From: Candidatus Vicinibacter affinis | GTDB lineage: Bacteria > Bacteroidota > Bacteroidia > Chitinophagales > Saprospiraceae | Reading direction: 5' to 3' | NCBI GenBank assembly: GCA_016714365.1 | Contig: JADJNH010000005.1 | Span: forward strand, 2,890,501-2,954,500 | DNA: 64,000 nt | Shown here: piece by piece, positions 10,254 through 17,957 of the stretch | How positions within the stretch are numbered: the first letter of the stretch is position 1 | Layout: each line of letters starts with the position of its first letter | The notes under the pieces: generated by a model | The model's input: the letters and a program-made list of their open reading frames with translations, nothing else | Databases searched by the model: none | Told to the model about the DNA's origin: nothing | Made by a program: the position numbers and the translations under genes

Positions 10254-10790
10254 TTATGAATTTCCTTCTGATCTTTCCTGCAAGGTCTTAACTAACCCAG
10301 CAATCGTGGAACCTCCGGACTTTAATGCACCTATAACTCTTGTAGCAGGTGATTGTAACAACATCAATACTTCTCCAACCAAATCTTCCTTAGACTTCAA
10401 TTTTACGAGGACTTTGATTTGGTCGTCTCCAGTAAAGACATCAGTATCAATATAAGCTGCCTTAAGTAACGGTCTTTCGTGTGTCTTTCTGAATGCTTCT
10501 AATAAGTGTGCAGGTTCCTTTGCATTTTCTGTAAATAAAATTGCGCTAGGACCTGACAATGAAGCATATATTTCAGCATACTCTCCGTTTTTCTCAATAC
10601 CCTGGAGAGCCTTTTTGGCAAGTGTGTTTTTTACCACTTGCATTTCTATTCCCTTATCAAAACACAATCTTCGGAAATTATTTACTTGCTCTACAGTCAA
10701 TGTAGAAGAGTCAGTAATATAGAAGAATTGAGCTTGAGAGAATTTATCTTTTAATTGTTCAATTGCCAATGTTTTTTCTTCGCGAGTCAT
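10254..10790 (-). CDS. rplJ: 50S ribosomal protein uL10
   Basis: This 178-residue L10 anchors the L7/L12 stalk to 23S rRNA. The start MTREEKTLAIEQLKDKFSQA, the VVKNTLAKKAL segment and a C-terminal helix that would bind L12 dimers fit the family and its usual length of 165-180. It sits 16 bp after rplA. In other bacteria L10-L12 represses its own mRNA. I could not identify a leader structure in the very short gap upstream. Confidence 0.97.
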   Translation of the reverse strand: MTREEKTLAIEQLKDKFSQAQFFYITDSSTLTVEQVNNFRRLCFDKGIEMQVVKNTLAKKALQGIEKNGEYAEIYASLSGPSAILFTENAKEPAHLLEAFRKTHERPLLKAAYIDTDVFTGDDQIKVLVKLKSKEDLVGEVLMLLQSPATRVIGALKSGGSTIAGLVKTLQERSEGNS

Positions 10791-10806
10791 TGTTGTAATT
10801 TTAAAA

Positions 10807-11499
10807 TTAACGAACTACTTTTGGATCAATCTTCAATCCAGGGCTCATGGAAGAGGCCATGGAAATTGATTTAAAATATGCACCCTTAGAGGAAGACGGC
10901 TTCATTTTATTGATTGCCTGAAGTAATTCTTCAGCATTTTCTTTAAGCTTGGCCGGGCTGAAGGATACTCTACCCACAGAAGCATGAATGATTCCAAATT
11001 TATCAACTCTAAATGCGATTTTACCTCCTTTGACTTCATTAACTGCATTTGCAATATCCATTGTAACGGTACCTGTCTTTGGGTTAGGCATTAATCCTCT
11101 TGGACCCAAAATACGTCCAATTTTACCCAATTTAGCCATCACAGTTGGCATCGCAATAATTACGTCTATGTCAGTCCAACCACCTTCAATCTTTTGAAGG
11201 TATTCGTCAAGACCGACATAATCCGCACCAGCAGCAGTTGCTTCTGCTTCTTTATCAGGTGTACAGAGCACCAATACCCTTTTTGTCTTTCCTGTTCCAT
11301 TAGGTAATGTAACTGTTCCTCTGATTGCTTGATCCGGTTTTCTAGGATCTACTCCGAGTCTGACATGCAGGTCAACAGAAGAATCAAATTTGGTAGTGTT
11401 CACTTCTTTTACCAAACCACAAGCCTCATCAAGGTTGTAGAATTTGGCAACATCGACTAAGGCATTTGACTTTTGCCTTTTTTTAGAAACTTTTGCCAT
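10807..11499 (-). CDS. rplA: 50S ribosomal protein uL1
   Basis: This 230-residue L1 is the 23S rRNA L1-stalk protein that helps release deacylated tRNA. Hallmarks are VDLHVRLGVDPRKPDQAIRG near the N-terminus, the central GRILGPRGLMPNPKTGTVT motif, and the C-terminal region ending KIDPKVVR. It follows rplK after 57 bp. In many bacteria L1 represses the rplK-rplA mRNA by binding an rRNA-mimicking site; I did not confirm one here. Confidence 0.98.
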   Translation of the reverse strand: MAKVSKKRQKSNALVDVAKFYNLDEACGLVKEVNTTKFDSSVDLHVRLGVDPRKPDQAIRGTVTLPNGTGKTKRVLVLCTPDKEAEATAAGADYVGLDEYLQKIEGGWTDIDVIIAMPTVMAKLGKIGRILGPRGLMPNPKTGTVTMDIANAVNEVKGGKIAFRVDKFGIIHASVGRVSFSPAKLKENAEELLQAINKMKPSSSKGAYFKSISMASSMSPGLKIDPKVVR

Positions 11500-11556
11500 A
11501 TAATAAATTTGTGAGGTCAGCGTAAGTAATACTTACTCCCTCGTTAATTAAATATT

Positions 11557-12000
11557 TTAGTTTTCCCAAGGAGGGTTACCAGAAACAGTAAGTCCCATAC
11601 TTCTAGCTGAACCAGCTACCATTTTCATAGCAGATTCCAAAGTAAAAGCATTTAAATCTGGCATCTTTATTTTTGCAATTTCCTCAACCTGACTCCAAGT
11701 AACAGAACCTACTTTTTTACGGTTCGGTTCAGGTGATCCTTTTGCTACCTTAGAAAGTTCAAGCAACTGGATTGCAGCAGGAGGAGTTTTAACAACAAAA
11801 TCAAAGGATTTATCCTTGAATACAGTAATCACAACAGGCAATAATTTACCCGGTGTGTCCTGCGTTTTTGCATTAAAGCGCTTACAAAACTCCATAATGT
11901 TTACCCCTTTGGATCCTAAAGCAGGACCAACAGGAGGTGCTGGATTAGCTTGCCCACCCTTAACCTGAAGCTTAATAAAAGTTTCGATTTCCTTAGCCAT
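11557..12000 (-). CDS. rplK: 50S ribosomal protein uL11
   Basis: This 147-residue L11 belongs to the GTPase-associated centre. The N-terminal PAPPVGPALGSKGVNIMEFC motif is the conserved proline-rich face that binds thiopeptide antibiotics, and it is intact. The C-terminal rRNA-binding domain ends SARSMGLTV. The gene is 11 bp downstream of nusG, so the nusG-rplKAJL order is the classical one. Confidence 0.98.
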   Translation of the reverse strand: MAKEIETFIKLQVKGGQANPAPPVGPALGSKGVNIMEFCKRFNAKTQDTPGKLLPVVITVFKDKSFDFVVKTPPAAIQLLELSKVAKGSPEPNRKKVGSVTWSQVEEIAKIKMPDLNAFTLESAMKMVAGSARSMGLTVSGNPPWEN

Positions 12001-12011
12001 ACGACTTTTCT

Positions 12012-12560
12012 TTAATTATTTTTTTCAACCTGCATGAAGTTTAATTCAACTTCAGTACCGCGGCCAAATATTTTTACAATTACTTTTAATTTCTTTTTCT
12101 CTTCATTTACGTCCTTCACATCTCCTATGAAATCATTGAAAGGACCATCTATAATTTTTACAGTTTCTCCTACTATAAAAGGCTCAATCATCGTCTCACC
12201 AGCTTCCTGAGATTCATCAACTTTACCAAGCATCCTGTTGGCTTCAACAGAGGTCATCGGTATAGGATTATTCTTCCCAAGAAAATGTATGATATCAGGA
12301 AGATTTGCAATGTGTTGTATAATCTCTCCGCTAAATTTAGCAGGAACTGCTTCAACCAACAAATAACCAGGAAGAATATTCCTCTCCATGATTACCTTTT
12401 TGCTGTTTCTTATTTTGTAAACTTTCTCTGAGGGAACAATCACCTGTGTGACTATTTCGCTCCAACCTGATCTAAGAATGTCAGCTATTAACCTCTCCCG
12501 GATTTTCTTTTCTTTTCCGCTAATCACTCTAAGCGAGTACCACCTTTTGTCGTCAGCCAT
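12012..12560 (-). CDS. nusG: Transcription termination/antitermination factor NusG
   Basis: This 182-residue NusG binds RNA polymerase and links it to the leading ribosome or Rho. The N-terminal NGN domain (WYSLRVISGKEKKIRERL, LPGYLLVEA) is followed by a C-terminal KOW domain (GETVKIIDGPFNDFIGDV). Length is standard, with none of the domain insertions seen in specialised paralogues. It is 17 bp from secE and 11 bp from rplK. Confidence 0.97.
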   Translation of the reverse strand: MADDKRWYSLRVISGKEKKIRERLIADILRSGWSEIVTQVIVPSEKVYKIRNSKKVIMERNILPGYLLVEAVPAKFSGEIIQHIANLPDIIHFLGKNNPIPMTSVEANRMLGKVDESQEAGETMIEPFIVGETVKIIDGPFNDFIGDVKDVNEEKKKLKVIVKIFGRGTEVELNFMQVEKNN

Positions 12561-12577
12561 TATAGAGTGATTAATTA

Positions 12578-12769
12578 TTACGCATTATAAACGAACCCTA
12601 ATAAACCATTAAACACCAAGTCCATGATAAGGATGACTATGGCAATAATTGAGGAGGCAATAATTACCACCCTTGCACTGTCTAAAAGATTCGGCCAGGT
12701 TGGCCAGGTAACCTTTTCTAACAGTTCATTATAACTTTCCCTTAAATATAATAAAAGCTTATCCATCAA
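12578..12769 (-). CDS. secE: Preprotein translocase subunit SecE
   Basis: This 63-residue single-span protein stabilises SecY in the SecYEG channel. The amphipathic N-terminal stretch ESYNELLEKVTWPTW carries the conserved TWPxW core, followed by one membrane helix (about 33-56). This is the short one-helix form usual outside enterobacteria. It lies between tRNA-Trp and nusG in the canonical order. Confidence 0.95.
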   Translation of the reverse strand: MMDKLLLYLRESYNELLEKVTWPTWPNLLDSARVVIIASSIIAIVILIMDLVFNGLLGFVYNA

Positions 12770-12779
12770 TATTCATTTG

Positions 12780-12852
12780 CACGGGCAGAAGGACTTGAAC
12801 CCTCAGCCTACGGTTTTGGAGACCGTCGCTCTGCCAGTTGAGCTATGCCCGT
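12780..12852 (-). tRNA. tRNA-Trp (CCA)
   Basis: This is a 73-nt cloverleaf. The acceptor stem ACGGGCA/TGCCCGT closes it, the anticodon arm ACGGT-CTCCAAA-ACCGT gives anticodon CCA, and the T-arm contains GGTTCAAGTCC. The discriminator base is G, as expected for Trp. The 3' CCA is not encoded. It is inserted between tuf and secE. Confidence 0.97.
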
Positions 12853-12853
12853 A

Positions 12854-12887
12854 AATCCCGCAACCGGTTTCAACCGATTGCGGGATT
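12854..12887 (-). terminator. Stem-loop between tuf and tRNA-Trp
   Basis: Sixteen-base arms starting AATCCCGCAACCGGTT pair with one G-U wobble around a 2-nt centre. It is 17 bp past the tuf stop and abuts the tRNA-Trp 5' end. The following T-run is poor (ATTTACGGG), so this is either a leaky terminator or an RNA processing/stability element separating mRNA from tRNA. Confidence 0.5.
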
Positions 12888-12903
12888 AACAAAACAAGAT
12901 TTT

Positions 12904-14100
12904 TTATGCAATAATTTCAGTTACCTGTCCGGCTCCAACCGTACGGCCACCTTCCCTGATTGCAAAACGAAGACCTTTCTCCATTGCAATTGGGCTTAAA
13001 AGTGTAACTTCCAAAGAAACATTATCTCCAGGCATTACCATTTCTACTCCTTCCGGAAGTTGACATTCTCCTGTCACATCAGTTGTTCGGAAATAGAATT
13101 GAGGACGGTACCCTTTGAAGAATGGAGTATGTCTTCCACCCTCATCCTTTGACAATACGTATACCTCGCATTTAAATTTCAAGTGAGGCTTAACCGATCC
13201 AGGTGCGCAGATAACCATTCCTCTCTTAATGTCATCTTTTTCAACACCTCTCAATAGTAGACCTGCATTATCGCCAGCCTCTCCACGATCAAGCAATTTA
13301 CGGAACATTTCTACTCCAGTACATGTGGAGGTCAGAGGTTTATCCTCTGGTTTCATCATTCCAACGATCTCTACAGATTCACCTACCTTTATAATACCCC
13401 TTTCAATTCTTCCAGTTGCTACAGTACCACGACCTGTAATAGAGAATACATCCTCTACTGGCATTAGAAATGGTTTATCAATCAAACGAACAGGTTCAGG
13501 AATTTGGGTATCGACAGCCTCCATTAGATCATAGATAGCTTGTTTACCGGCTGCGTCGCCTTCAAGGGCTTTAAGAGCTGATCCTTTAATAATCGCCGCC
13601 GTATCACCATTAAATTGATATTTATCAAGCAACTCCCGCACTTCCATTTCTACAAGTTCCAACATTTCAGGATCATCAACAAGATCAACCTTGTTCATGA
13701 ACACAACGATGGCAGGAACACCAACCTGGCGTGCCAAGAGAATGTGCTCTCTTGTTTGAGGCATAGGTCCGTCAGTAGCTGCTACCACAAGGATTGCTCC
13801 GTCCATTTGAGCCGCACCTGTTACCATGTTTTTAACATAGTCAGCGTGACCAGGACAGTCTACGTGGGCGTAATGCCTGTTTTTTGTTTCATACTCTACG
13901 TGAGCAGTGTTAATCGTAATACCCCTTTCTTTTTCTTCAGGAGCGTTATCGATTGAATCATAGTCTTTTTTCTGTGCTAACCCCTGTTCTGAAAGAACTG
14001 AAGTGATTGCAGATGTTAATGTGGTTTTACCGTGGTCAACGTGGCCTATTGTGCCTATGTTAACATGGGGTTTGGACCGATTAAAACTTTCCTTTGCCAT
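12904..14100 (-). CDS. tuf: Elongation factor Tu
   Basis: This 398-residue EF-Tu GTPase delivers aminoacyl-tRNA to the ribosome. The P-loop GHVDHGKTT is at 19-27, followed by DCPGHADYVKNM (switch II) and the NKVD guanine-specificity motif near 136. Domains 2 and 3 follow (GRGTVATGRIERG, FRTTDVTG, GGRTVGAGQV). The length is the Bacteroidota norm. Four tRNA genes lie just upstream and tRNA-Trp just downstream, so EF-Tu shares a transcript with its substrates' RNA. Confidence 0.98.
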   Translation of the reverse strand: MAKESFNRSKPHVNIGTIGHVDHGKTTLTSAITSVLSEQGLAQKKDYDSIDNAPEEKERGITINTAHVEYETKNRHYAHVDCPGHADYVKNMVTGAAQMDGAILVVAATDGPMPQTREHILLARQVGVPAIVVFMNKVDLVDDPEMLELVEMEVRELLDKYQFNGDTAAIIKGSALKALEGDAAGKQAIYDLMEAVDTQIPEPVRLIDKPFLMPVEDVFSITGRGTVATGRIERGIIKVGESVEIVGMMKPEDKPLTSTCTGVEMFRKLLDRGEAGDNAGLLLRGVEKDDIKRGMVICAPGSVKPHLKFKCEVYVLSKDEGGRHTPFFKGYRPQFYFRTTDVTGECQLPEGVEMVMPGDNVSLEVTLLSPIAMEKGLRFAIREGGRTVGAGQVTEIIA

Positions 14101-14156
14101 TGGATACTATTTTAAAAGATTGTTACAGTTATTGAATAAAAAAAAATACTTGTTTG

Positions 14157-14228
<72 letters not shown>

Positions 14229-14295
14229 TAAGTGTAAAGAACCCCTTAATAAGGAGGATCTCTTAATTTAATCTCTACTTTTAGAGATTCTTGTG

Positions 14296-14368
14296 AGCGG
14301 GAGACGAGACTCGAACCCGCGACCCTTAGCTTGGAAGGCTAATGCTCTACCAACTGAGCTACTCCCGC
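14296..14368 (-). tRNA. tRNA-Gly (UCC)
   Basis: This is a 73-nt cloverleaf with acceptor stem GCGGGAG/CTCCCGC and anticodon arm TTAGC-CTTCCAA-GCTAA, giving UCC. The T-arm GGGTTCGAGTCTC and discriminator U fit glycine. CCA is not encoded. Confidence 0.96.
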
Positions 14369-14417
14369 CTAAAATATATTAACTCAATTCCCTCGAACTG
14401 ACTTTTTCCTCAATAAA

Positions 14418-14436
14418 AAGGTTAATCAATAACCTT
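14418..14436. terminator. Small hairpin flanked by T-runs in the tRNA operon
   Basis: The hairpin AAGGTTA-ATCAA-TAACCTT is followed on the plus strand by ATTTTTTTT and on the minus strand by TTTATTG. The stem is short and AT-rich, so termination would be weak. It lies between tRNA-Tyr and tRNA-Gly and could act in either direction. The rest of the 248-bp gap (14369-14616) shows nothing recognisable. Confidence 0.35.
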
Positions 14437-14616
14437 ATTTTTTTTAAATCAAACCAACTAAAAGTTCTCTTTCATCTAAAATTTGAATCCAAGTATAATG
14501 TAAAATTTTCTTGTAAAACAAATAACAGTTATAAAAATATACTTTCAGCATCGCATGATTCTGATGGTCTGCCCAATTTATATTCTCTGACAGGTTTCCC
14601 CACAGAATAAATTGTG

Positions 14617-14699
14617 TGGGGGTGATTGGACTCGAACCCATTCAGTCATAGACACCAGATTTACAGTCTGGCCCGGCTCTCCAACTCCGGCGCACCCCC
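14617..14699 (-). tRNA. tRNA-Tyr (GUA)
   Basis: This is an 83-nt class II tRNA with a long variable arm. The acceptor stem is GGGGGTG pairing with CACCCCC; the anticodon arm CCAGA-CTGTAAA-TCTGG gives GUA. The T-arm is GGGTTCGAGTCC and the discriminator is A. CCA is not encoded. Confidence 0.96.
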
Positions 14700-14721
14700 T
14701 CAGAATATAAAATTAGATCAG

Positions 14722-14794
14722 AGCCAGTGGACGGACTCGAACCCCCGACCAGCTGATTACAAGTCAGCTGCTCTACCAACTGAGCTACACTGGC
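14722..14794 (-). tRNA. tRNA-Thr (UGU)
   Basis: This is a 73-nt cloverleaf with acceptor stem GCCAGTG/CACTGGC and anticodon arm GCTGA-CTTGTAA-TCAGC, giving UGU. The T-arm is GGGGGTTCGAGTCC. It is the first gene after the promoter at 14844-14872. Confidence 0.96.
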
Positions 14795-14843
14795 AAATAC
14801 TAAAACAAGGGCACACTTTTCTACCCTTTCTTAAAATGAGTTG

Positions 14844-14872
14844 CAAAGATAAAACTTATTTTAATTTGCCAA
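14844..14872 (-). promoter_or_regulatory. Promoter of the tRNA-tuf-secE operon
   Basis: On the minus strand TTG is followed by an 18-bp spacer and TATCTTTG. This matches the Bacteroidota consensus (-33 TTG/TTTG, -7 TAnnTTTG). It lies about 50 bp upstream of tRNA-Thr(UGU), in the gap after hpf. It is the best promoter match in the window. Confidence 0.8.
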
Positions 14873-14888
14873 TATATTTTTTTAAATC

Positions 14889-15194
14889 TTAGTGTTTTTG
14901 TTGGAGCTTTTCTTTAAATCTTAGTAATTGCCTTTTAAGGCTGTGAAGCACCATATAGAAGGCCTTTTCAAAGGTTTTGTCCTTCGCTTTAACTATCAAA
15001 GGATGCCCTGGAAGATTAACAATTATTTCAACAATCTTATCGCTCACTTGTCCAACCTTTTCCATTTTAAGGATGACTTTGGCTTCTGCTTCCAACTTTG
15101 TAAGATACTGATCAAAAGTTTGCAATTTTGATTCAATGATTTGTAAAAGTTTCTGATCTGCATCAAAATGGATAGACTGAATTCTTACTTGCAT
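14889..15194 (-). CDS. hpf: Ribosome hibernation-promoting factor, HPF/YfiA family (short form)
   Basis: This 101-residue protein matches the N-terminal S30AE domain only: MQVRIQSIHFDADQKLLQII, then KVILKMEK and IIVNLPGHPLIVKAKDKTFEKAFYMVLHSLKRQL. Family members bind the 30S decoding site and inactivate ribosomes during starvation. The long-form C-terminal dimerisation domain is absent, as is usual in Bacteroidota. It follows the recombinase gene by 41 bp in a ribosome-themed neighbourhood. Confidence 0.9.
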   Translation of the reverse strand: MQVRIQSIHFDADQKLLQIIESKLQTFDQYLTKLEAEAKVILKMEKVGQVSDKIVEIIVNLPGHPLIVKAKDKTFEKAFYMVLHSLKRQLLRFKEKLQQKH

Positions 15195-15235
15195 AATTAA
15201 AATTTTTAATTAATATTTAATAAAAAATTACTTAT

Positions 15236-16129
15236 CTAATTGTTTTTTAATGCTTTAGGATGACAGCGGCCATAAGCTTCCTTAATTTTAGTAACTGTAT
15301 TATGTGTGTAAATTTGAGTAGCATTCAGGCTTGTGTGTCCCAAAAGTTCTTTAATTGCATAAATATCTGCTCCTGCCTCTGCTAAGTGGGTTGCGAAACT
15401 ATGTCGCAGAACATGGGGACTTTTCTTGCTTACGGAGGTTTGGATTGAAAGTTTGGTCGAAATTACATTATGTATCAATTTAGGGTAAGCCTTATCCCCA
15501 CCATTAGTGCTAAAAAGGAAATCATGTCTCTCACCCACCAATTCTGACCTTTTAGGTAGATAACGCAGAATATCTTTCTTTAGTTCGTTTCCAAAAGGAA
15601 TAATTCTCTCTTTTTGGCCTTTCCCCAACACTTTAATATGTTGGCTAACTAAATTTATATCTGCAAGCTTTAAATTAATTAACTCTGATCTTCGAATACC
15701 GGTTTCATATAATAACCTGATCATTAACAAATCTCTGTATTGGAAGGGGTTGTCGGTTTCAAGCTCCATCGAATTGGATAAAAAGCTTAAATCGGTGGCT
15801 TTGAAAACTGTAGGCAGTCTCCTCTTTAGCTTAGGACTGACTATCTTTCTCATAGGATTTTGGAGTAAGACGCCTTCTCGTTTGAGAAATTTAAAATAAC
15901 TCTTAAGACAAGAAATTTTTCGAACAATTGAACTAGGGTCTAGCCCATTGCCATTTAAACTAACTAACCAAGATCGAATGTGAAAATGATTGGATTCTTC
16001 TATAACTTCTAAATTGAAGTCATTCAAAAGATAATAACTAAATTGGCTTAAATCAGATTGGTATGCAAGAATAGTGTGGTCAGAAAACCTCTTTTCGTAC
16101 TTTAAAAAATTCAAATAATCACTAACCAT
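15236..16129 (-). CDS. xerC: Tyrosine recombinase, XerC/XerD family
   Basis: This 297-residue site-specific recombinase probably resolves chromosome dimers at dif. The N-terminal SAM-like core-binding domain (about 1-90) is followed by the catalytic domain with a full active site: Arg146 (GIRRSE), Lys170 (LGKGQKER), His239 and Arg242 (HVLRHSFATHL), His265 (LLGHTS) and nucleophile Tyr274 (TQIYTH). It is not beside an integrated element. The rpsU-xerC-hpf order points to the housekeeping Xer rather than a phage integrase. XerC versus XerD cannot be settled from sequence alone. Confidence 0.92.
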   Translation of the reverse strand: MVSDYLNFLKYEKRFSDHTILAYQSDLSQFSYYLLNDFNLEVIEESNHFHIRSWLVSLNGNGLDPSSIVRKISCLKSYFKFLKREGVLLQNPMRKIVSPKLKRRLPTVFKATDLSFLSNSMELETDNPFQYRDLLMIRLLYETGIRRSELINLKLADINLVSQHIKVLGKGQKERIIPFGNELKKDILRYLPKRSELVGERHDFLFSTNGGDKAYPKLIHNVISTKLSIQTSVSKKSPHVLRHSFATHLAEAGADIYAIKELLGHTSLNATQIYTHNTVTKIKEAYGRCHPKALKNN

Positions 16130-16189
16130 ATTCTTAGCCTAATTCGAGGCTAAGTTAGTGAATTATAATAACAAATATATTATAAATTA

Positions 16190-16384
16190 TTATAATTCGT
16201 TCTTTGCAATATACAGCCCTCGAAATTGCGCTTTCAAAACTTCAGACCTTCTTTCTACTGAAGGCTTTGTGAAATGCTTGCGTCTTCTCAACTCTTTCAA
16301 AGTACCCGTTTGCTCAAATTTCTTTTTGTACTTTTTTAAAGCTCTATCAATTGATTCTGAATCTCTTACGTCAATTACCAACAT
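16190..16384 (-). CDS. rpsU: 30S ribosomal protein bS21
   Basis: This 64-residue basic protein matches bS21: MLVIDVRDSESIDRALKKYK, an RRRKHFTKPSVERR helix and an Arg/Lys-rich tail. bS21 sits beside the anti-Shine-Dalgarno end of 16S rRNA. In Bacteroidota that end is known to be sequestered with help of bS21, which fits the lack of SD sites across this window. It is the first gene of the minus-strand block and has its own promoter-like element upstream. Confidence 0.95.
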   Translation of the reverse strand: MLVIDVRDSESIDRALKKYKKKFEQTGTLKELRRRKHFTKPSVERRSEVLKAQFRGLYIAKNEL

Positions 16385-16406
16385 AGATTATGTTAAATTT
16401 AGGGTG

Positions 16407-16414
16407 CAAAGATA
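16407..16414 (-). promoter_or_regulatory. Putative -7 element for rpsU
   Basis: TATCTTTG on the minus strand matches TAnnTTTG and lies 22 bp before the rpsU start. The -33 element is not clear. Confidence 0.55.
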
Positions 16415-16569
16415 AACGCTTTTATTTTATTTACATATATCAGATATGAAATTATCACCTTTTTGATAATAATGTCTTGATGAACACCATAATCCTAGCT
16501 CATAATTGTCAACTTATTACTTTTTGGTAATTAATCAGATCAAAAAATTAGAAGACATTAATTCGGGTT

Positions 16570-16606
16570 AAAATAAAAAAGGGCCGAAAATACTTTCAGC
16601 CCTTTT
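16570..16606 (-). terminator. Terminator of the SusC/SusD operon
   Basis: The arms AAAAGGGCTGAAA (minus strand) pair over 13 bp with one wobble around a 4-nt loop, followed by TTTTATTTT. It sits 25 bp beyond the stop codon of the last lipoprotein gene. The remaining gap toward rpsU (about 16415-16569) has nothing recognisable. Confidence 0.8.
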
Positions 16607-16630
16607 AAGTAATCTTACTTTTTAATTTTA

Positions 16631-17284
16631 TTAATGCTCATCTTCCAAAAATCCTGTTCGCTTATATCCGGCCATTATATAAGGTCCATCCGCACTTTCT
16701 GAAGTTCCGGCAAGTTTCCAAACAACGGTAGTATCTACCCCATTAACTGTGTAAGAATCTGCGACATAATTAAAGGATTTATACAACCATGTTATTCGAC
16801 ATTGTAAAAAATCTGTTTTTGTTTTAGATGGAGGTGTATAGCTATTTTTTGTAATAGCTCCTCCTTCAATGGTCACCAAAGCAGGAATTTTCGGAGATAT
16901 AGTATCTGTTGTGCCAATTGCCACAACAGGCTTGCCAGCAGGGGGAGTTTCACTGAAAAGCAAATTATTAGCATTAATTGAGCTAAAGGTAAGCGAAGTT
17001 TGATTGGTGTTAATTATAGATTGAAAATCTATTGTAGGATCAATATGCAACCAATTAATCCACATTTTATCCCCAATATTTGCTGCAGTATTTGAGGTGG
17101 TCGCCAAACTATAATCCACATAGAGTGTACTATCCACAGCATCCATTAACTGAAGGTACCACTCCCCTGCCATTGCCTCTGTATTTGACCCTTCTATCGC
17201 TGGATTATCAGTCAAATCACACGAACTAAAAAGAGAGGTTAGTAGGAGGCTAAATAAAACTATTTTGATATTTTTCATCGTCAT
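16631..17284 (-). CDS. SusC/D-associated lipoprotein, lipid-binding putative hydrolase-like
   Basis: This 217-residue exported lipoprotein has signal peptide 1-21 and a lipobox ending at Cys22 (LFSSC), followed by Asp, so outer-membrane export is likely. After AGEWYLQLMDAVDS, the pattern is short beta strands with no catalytic motif I can point to. Its position as last gene of a SusC-SusD-lipoprotein operon and the AGEW motif resemble the Pfam Lipid_bd family (putative lipid-binding hydrolase). That assignment is from memory of the family, not a search. It probably acts as a surface ligand-binding partner of the SusC/D transporter. It starts 5 bp after the preceding stop. Confidence 0.6.
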   Translation of the reverse strand: MTMKNIKIVLFSLLLTSLFSSCDLTDNPAIEGSNTEAMAGEWYLQLMDAVDSTLYVDYSLATTSNTAANIGDKMWINWLHIDPTIDFQSIINTNQTSLTFSSINANNLLFSETPPAGKPVVAIGTTDTISPKIPALVTIEGGAITKNSYTPPSKTKTDFLQCRITWLYKSFNYVADSYTVNGVDTTVVWKLAGTSESADGPYIMAGYKRTGFLEDEH

Positions 17285-17289
17285 TACTT

Positions 17290-17934
17290 TTATTGTTTAA
17301 CAAATGTCCTTAATGCAGTACCATAACCAGAGTTGATTACAACCCATTTATAACTTGTATTAAGTTGAACTGTTGAATTAATACAAGAGAACGTAGCTCC
17401 TGCAACTAATTGCTCAGGCACGCCTAATTTATCCCCATCATAATGATAAAAATAAACTGTTGTTGCAGGACCCGGGCTCGCGACACCTCCAACATTATCC
17501 GATTTATAAAAGTTGTCTGAAATTTTGGTCACCGTACTAACCCCTTGTGCTCCTGCATTTCTTTTATATTTACCAGACATGTCAATTCCTTTAACATTTG
17601 GGGCAATCACTCCGACATATCGATATTCAGTTGCTGAATATCCGTCTTTATTTAAGGCGGTATAAGTGATAGTGTACACTCCTGGTTTTTGAGTATCCAC
17701 AACATCCCCTCCAACCTTAACTTGAATTTCAGAATCACCTTCCTTGGCAATTACTCCCTCATCTTTAAATGATCCGCCTTGATCCACAGTATTCCATTGT
17801 GCTCCTTTTAGAGTAATTGTTGGATAATAAGTAATTCTTGACACATCAGCTGTGGTGTCCTCTAATTCACACGAAGAAAGGGAGACAACAAACAGTGCCA
17901 GAACCATTAATATGCTTGCTAAATAATTTTTCAT
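17290..17934 (-). CDS. Surface lipoprotein with DUF5011-type Ig-like domain
   Basis: This 214-residue lipoprotein has a signal peptide and lipobox LSSC at Cys22. Residues about 34-110 look like an Ig-like domain of the DUF5011/DUF5012 kind: an ITYYPTITLKGAQW strand, VDQGGSFKDEGVIAKEGD, then VDTQKPGVYTITYTALNKDGYSAT. The C-terminal half is a separate small beta domain of unknown fold. Such proteins commonly accompany SusD and extend binding away from the membrane. It lies 23 bp after susD. Confidence 0.7.
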   Translation of the reverse strand: MKNYLASILMVLALFVVSLSSCELEDTTADVSRITYYPTITLKGAQWNTVDQGGSFKDEGVIAKEGDSEIQVKVGGDVVDTQKPGVYTITYTALNKDGYSATEYRYVGVIAPNVKGIDMSGKYKRNAGAQGVSTVTKISDNFYKSDNVGGVASPGPATTVYFYHYDGDKLGVPEQLVAGATFSCINSTVQLNTSYKWVVINSGYGTALRTFVKQ

Positions 17935-17957
17935 TTTTTAAACTTTTTAATTGTGAA

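Noticed and set aside
15236..16129. Phage or integron integrase marking a mobile element
   Set aside because: No att repeats, cargo genes or composition change; the rpsU-recombinase-hpf setting and full Xer residues fit a housekeeping recombinase.
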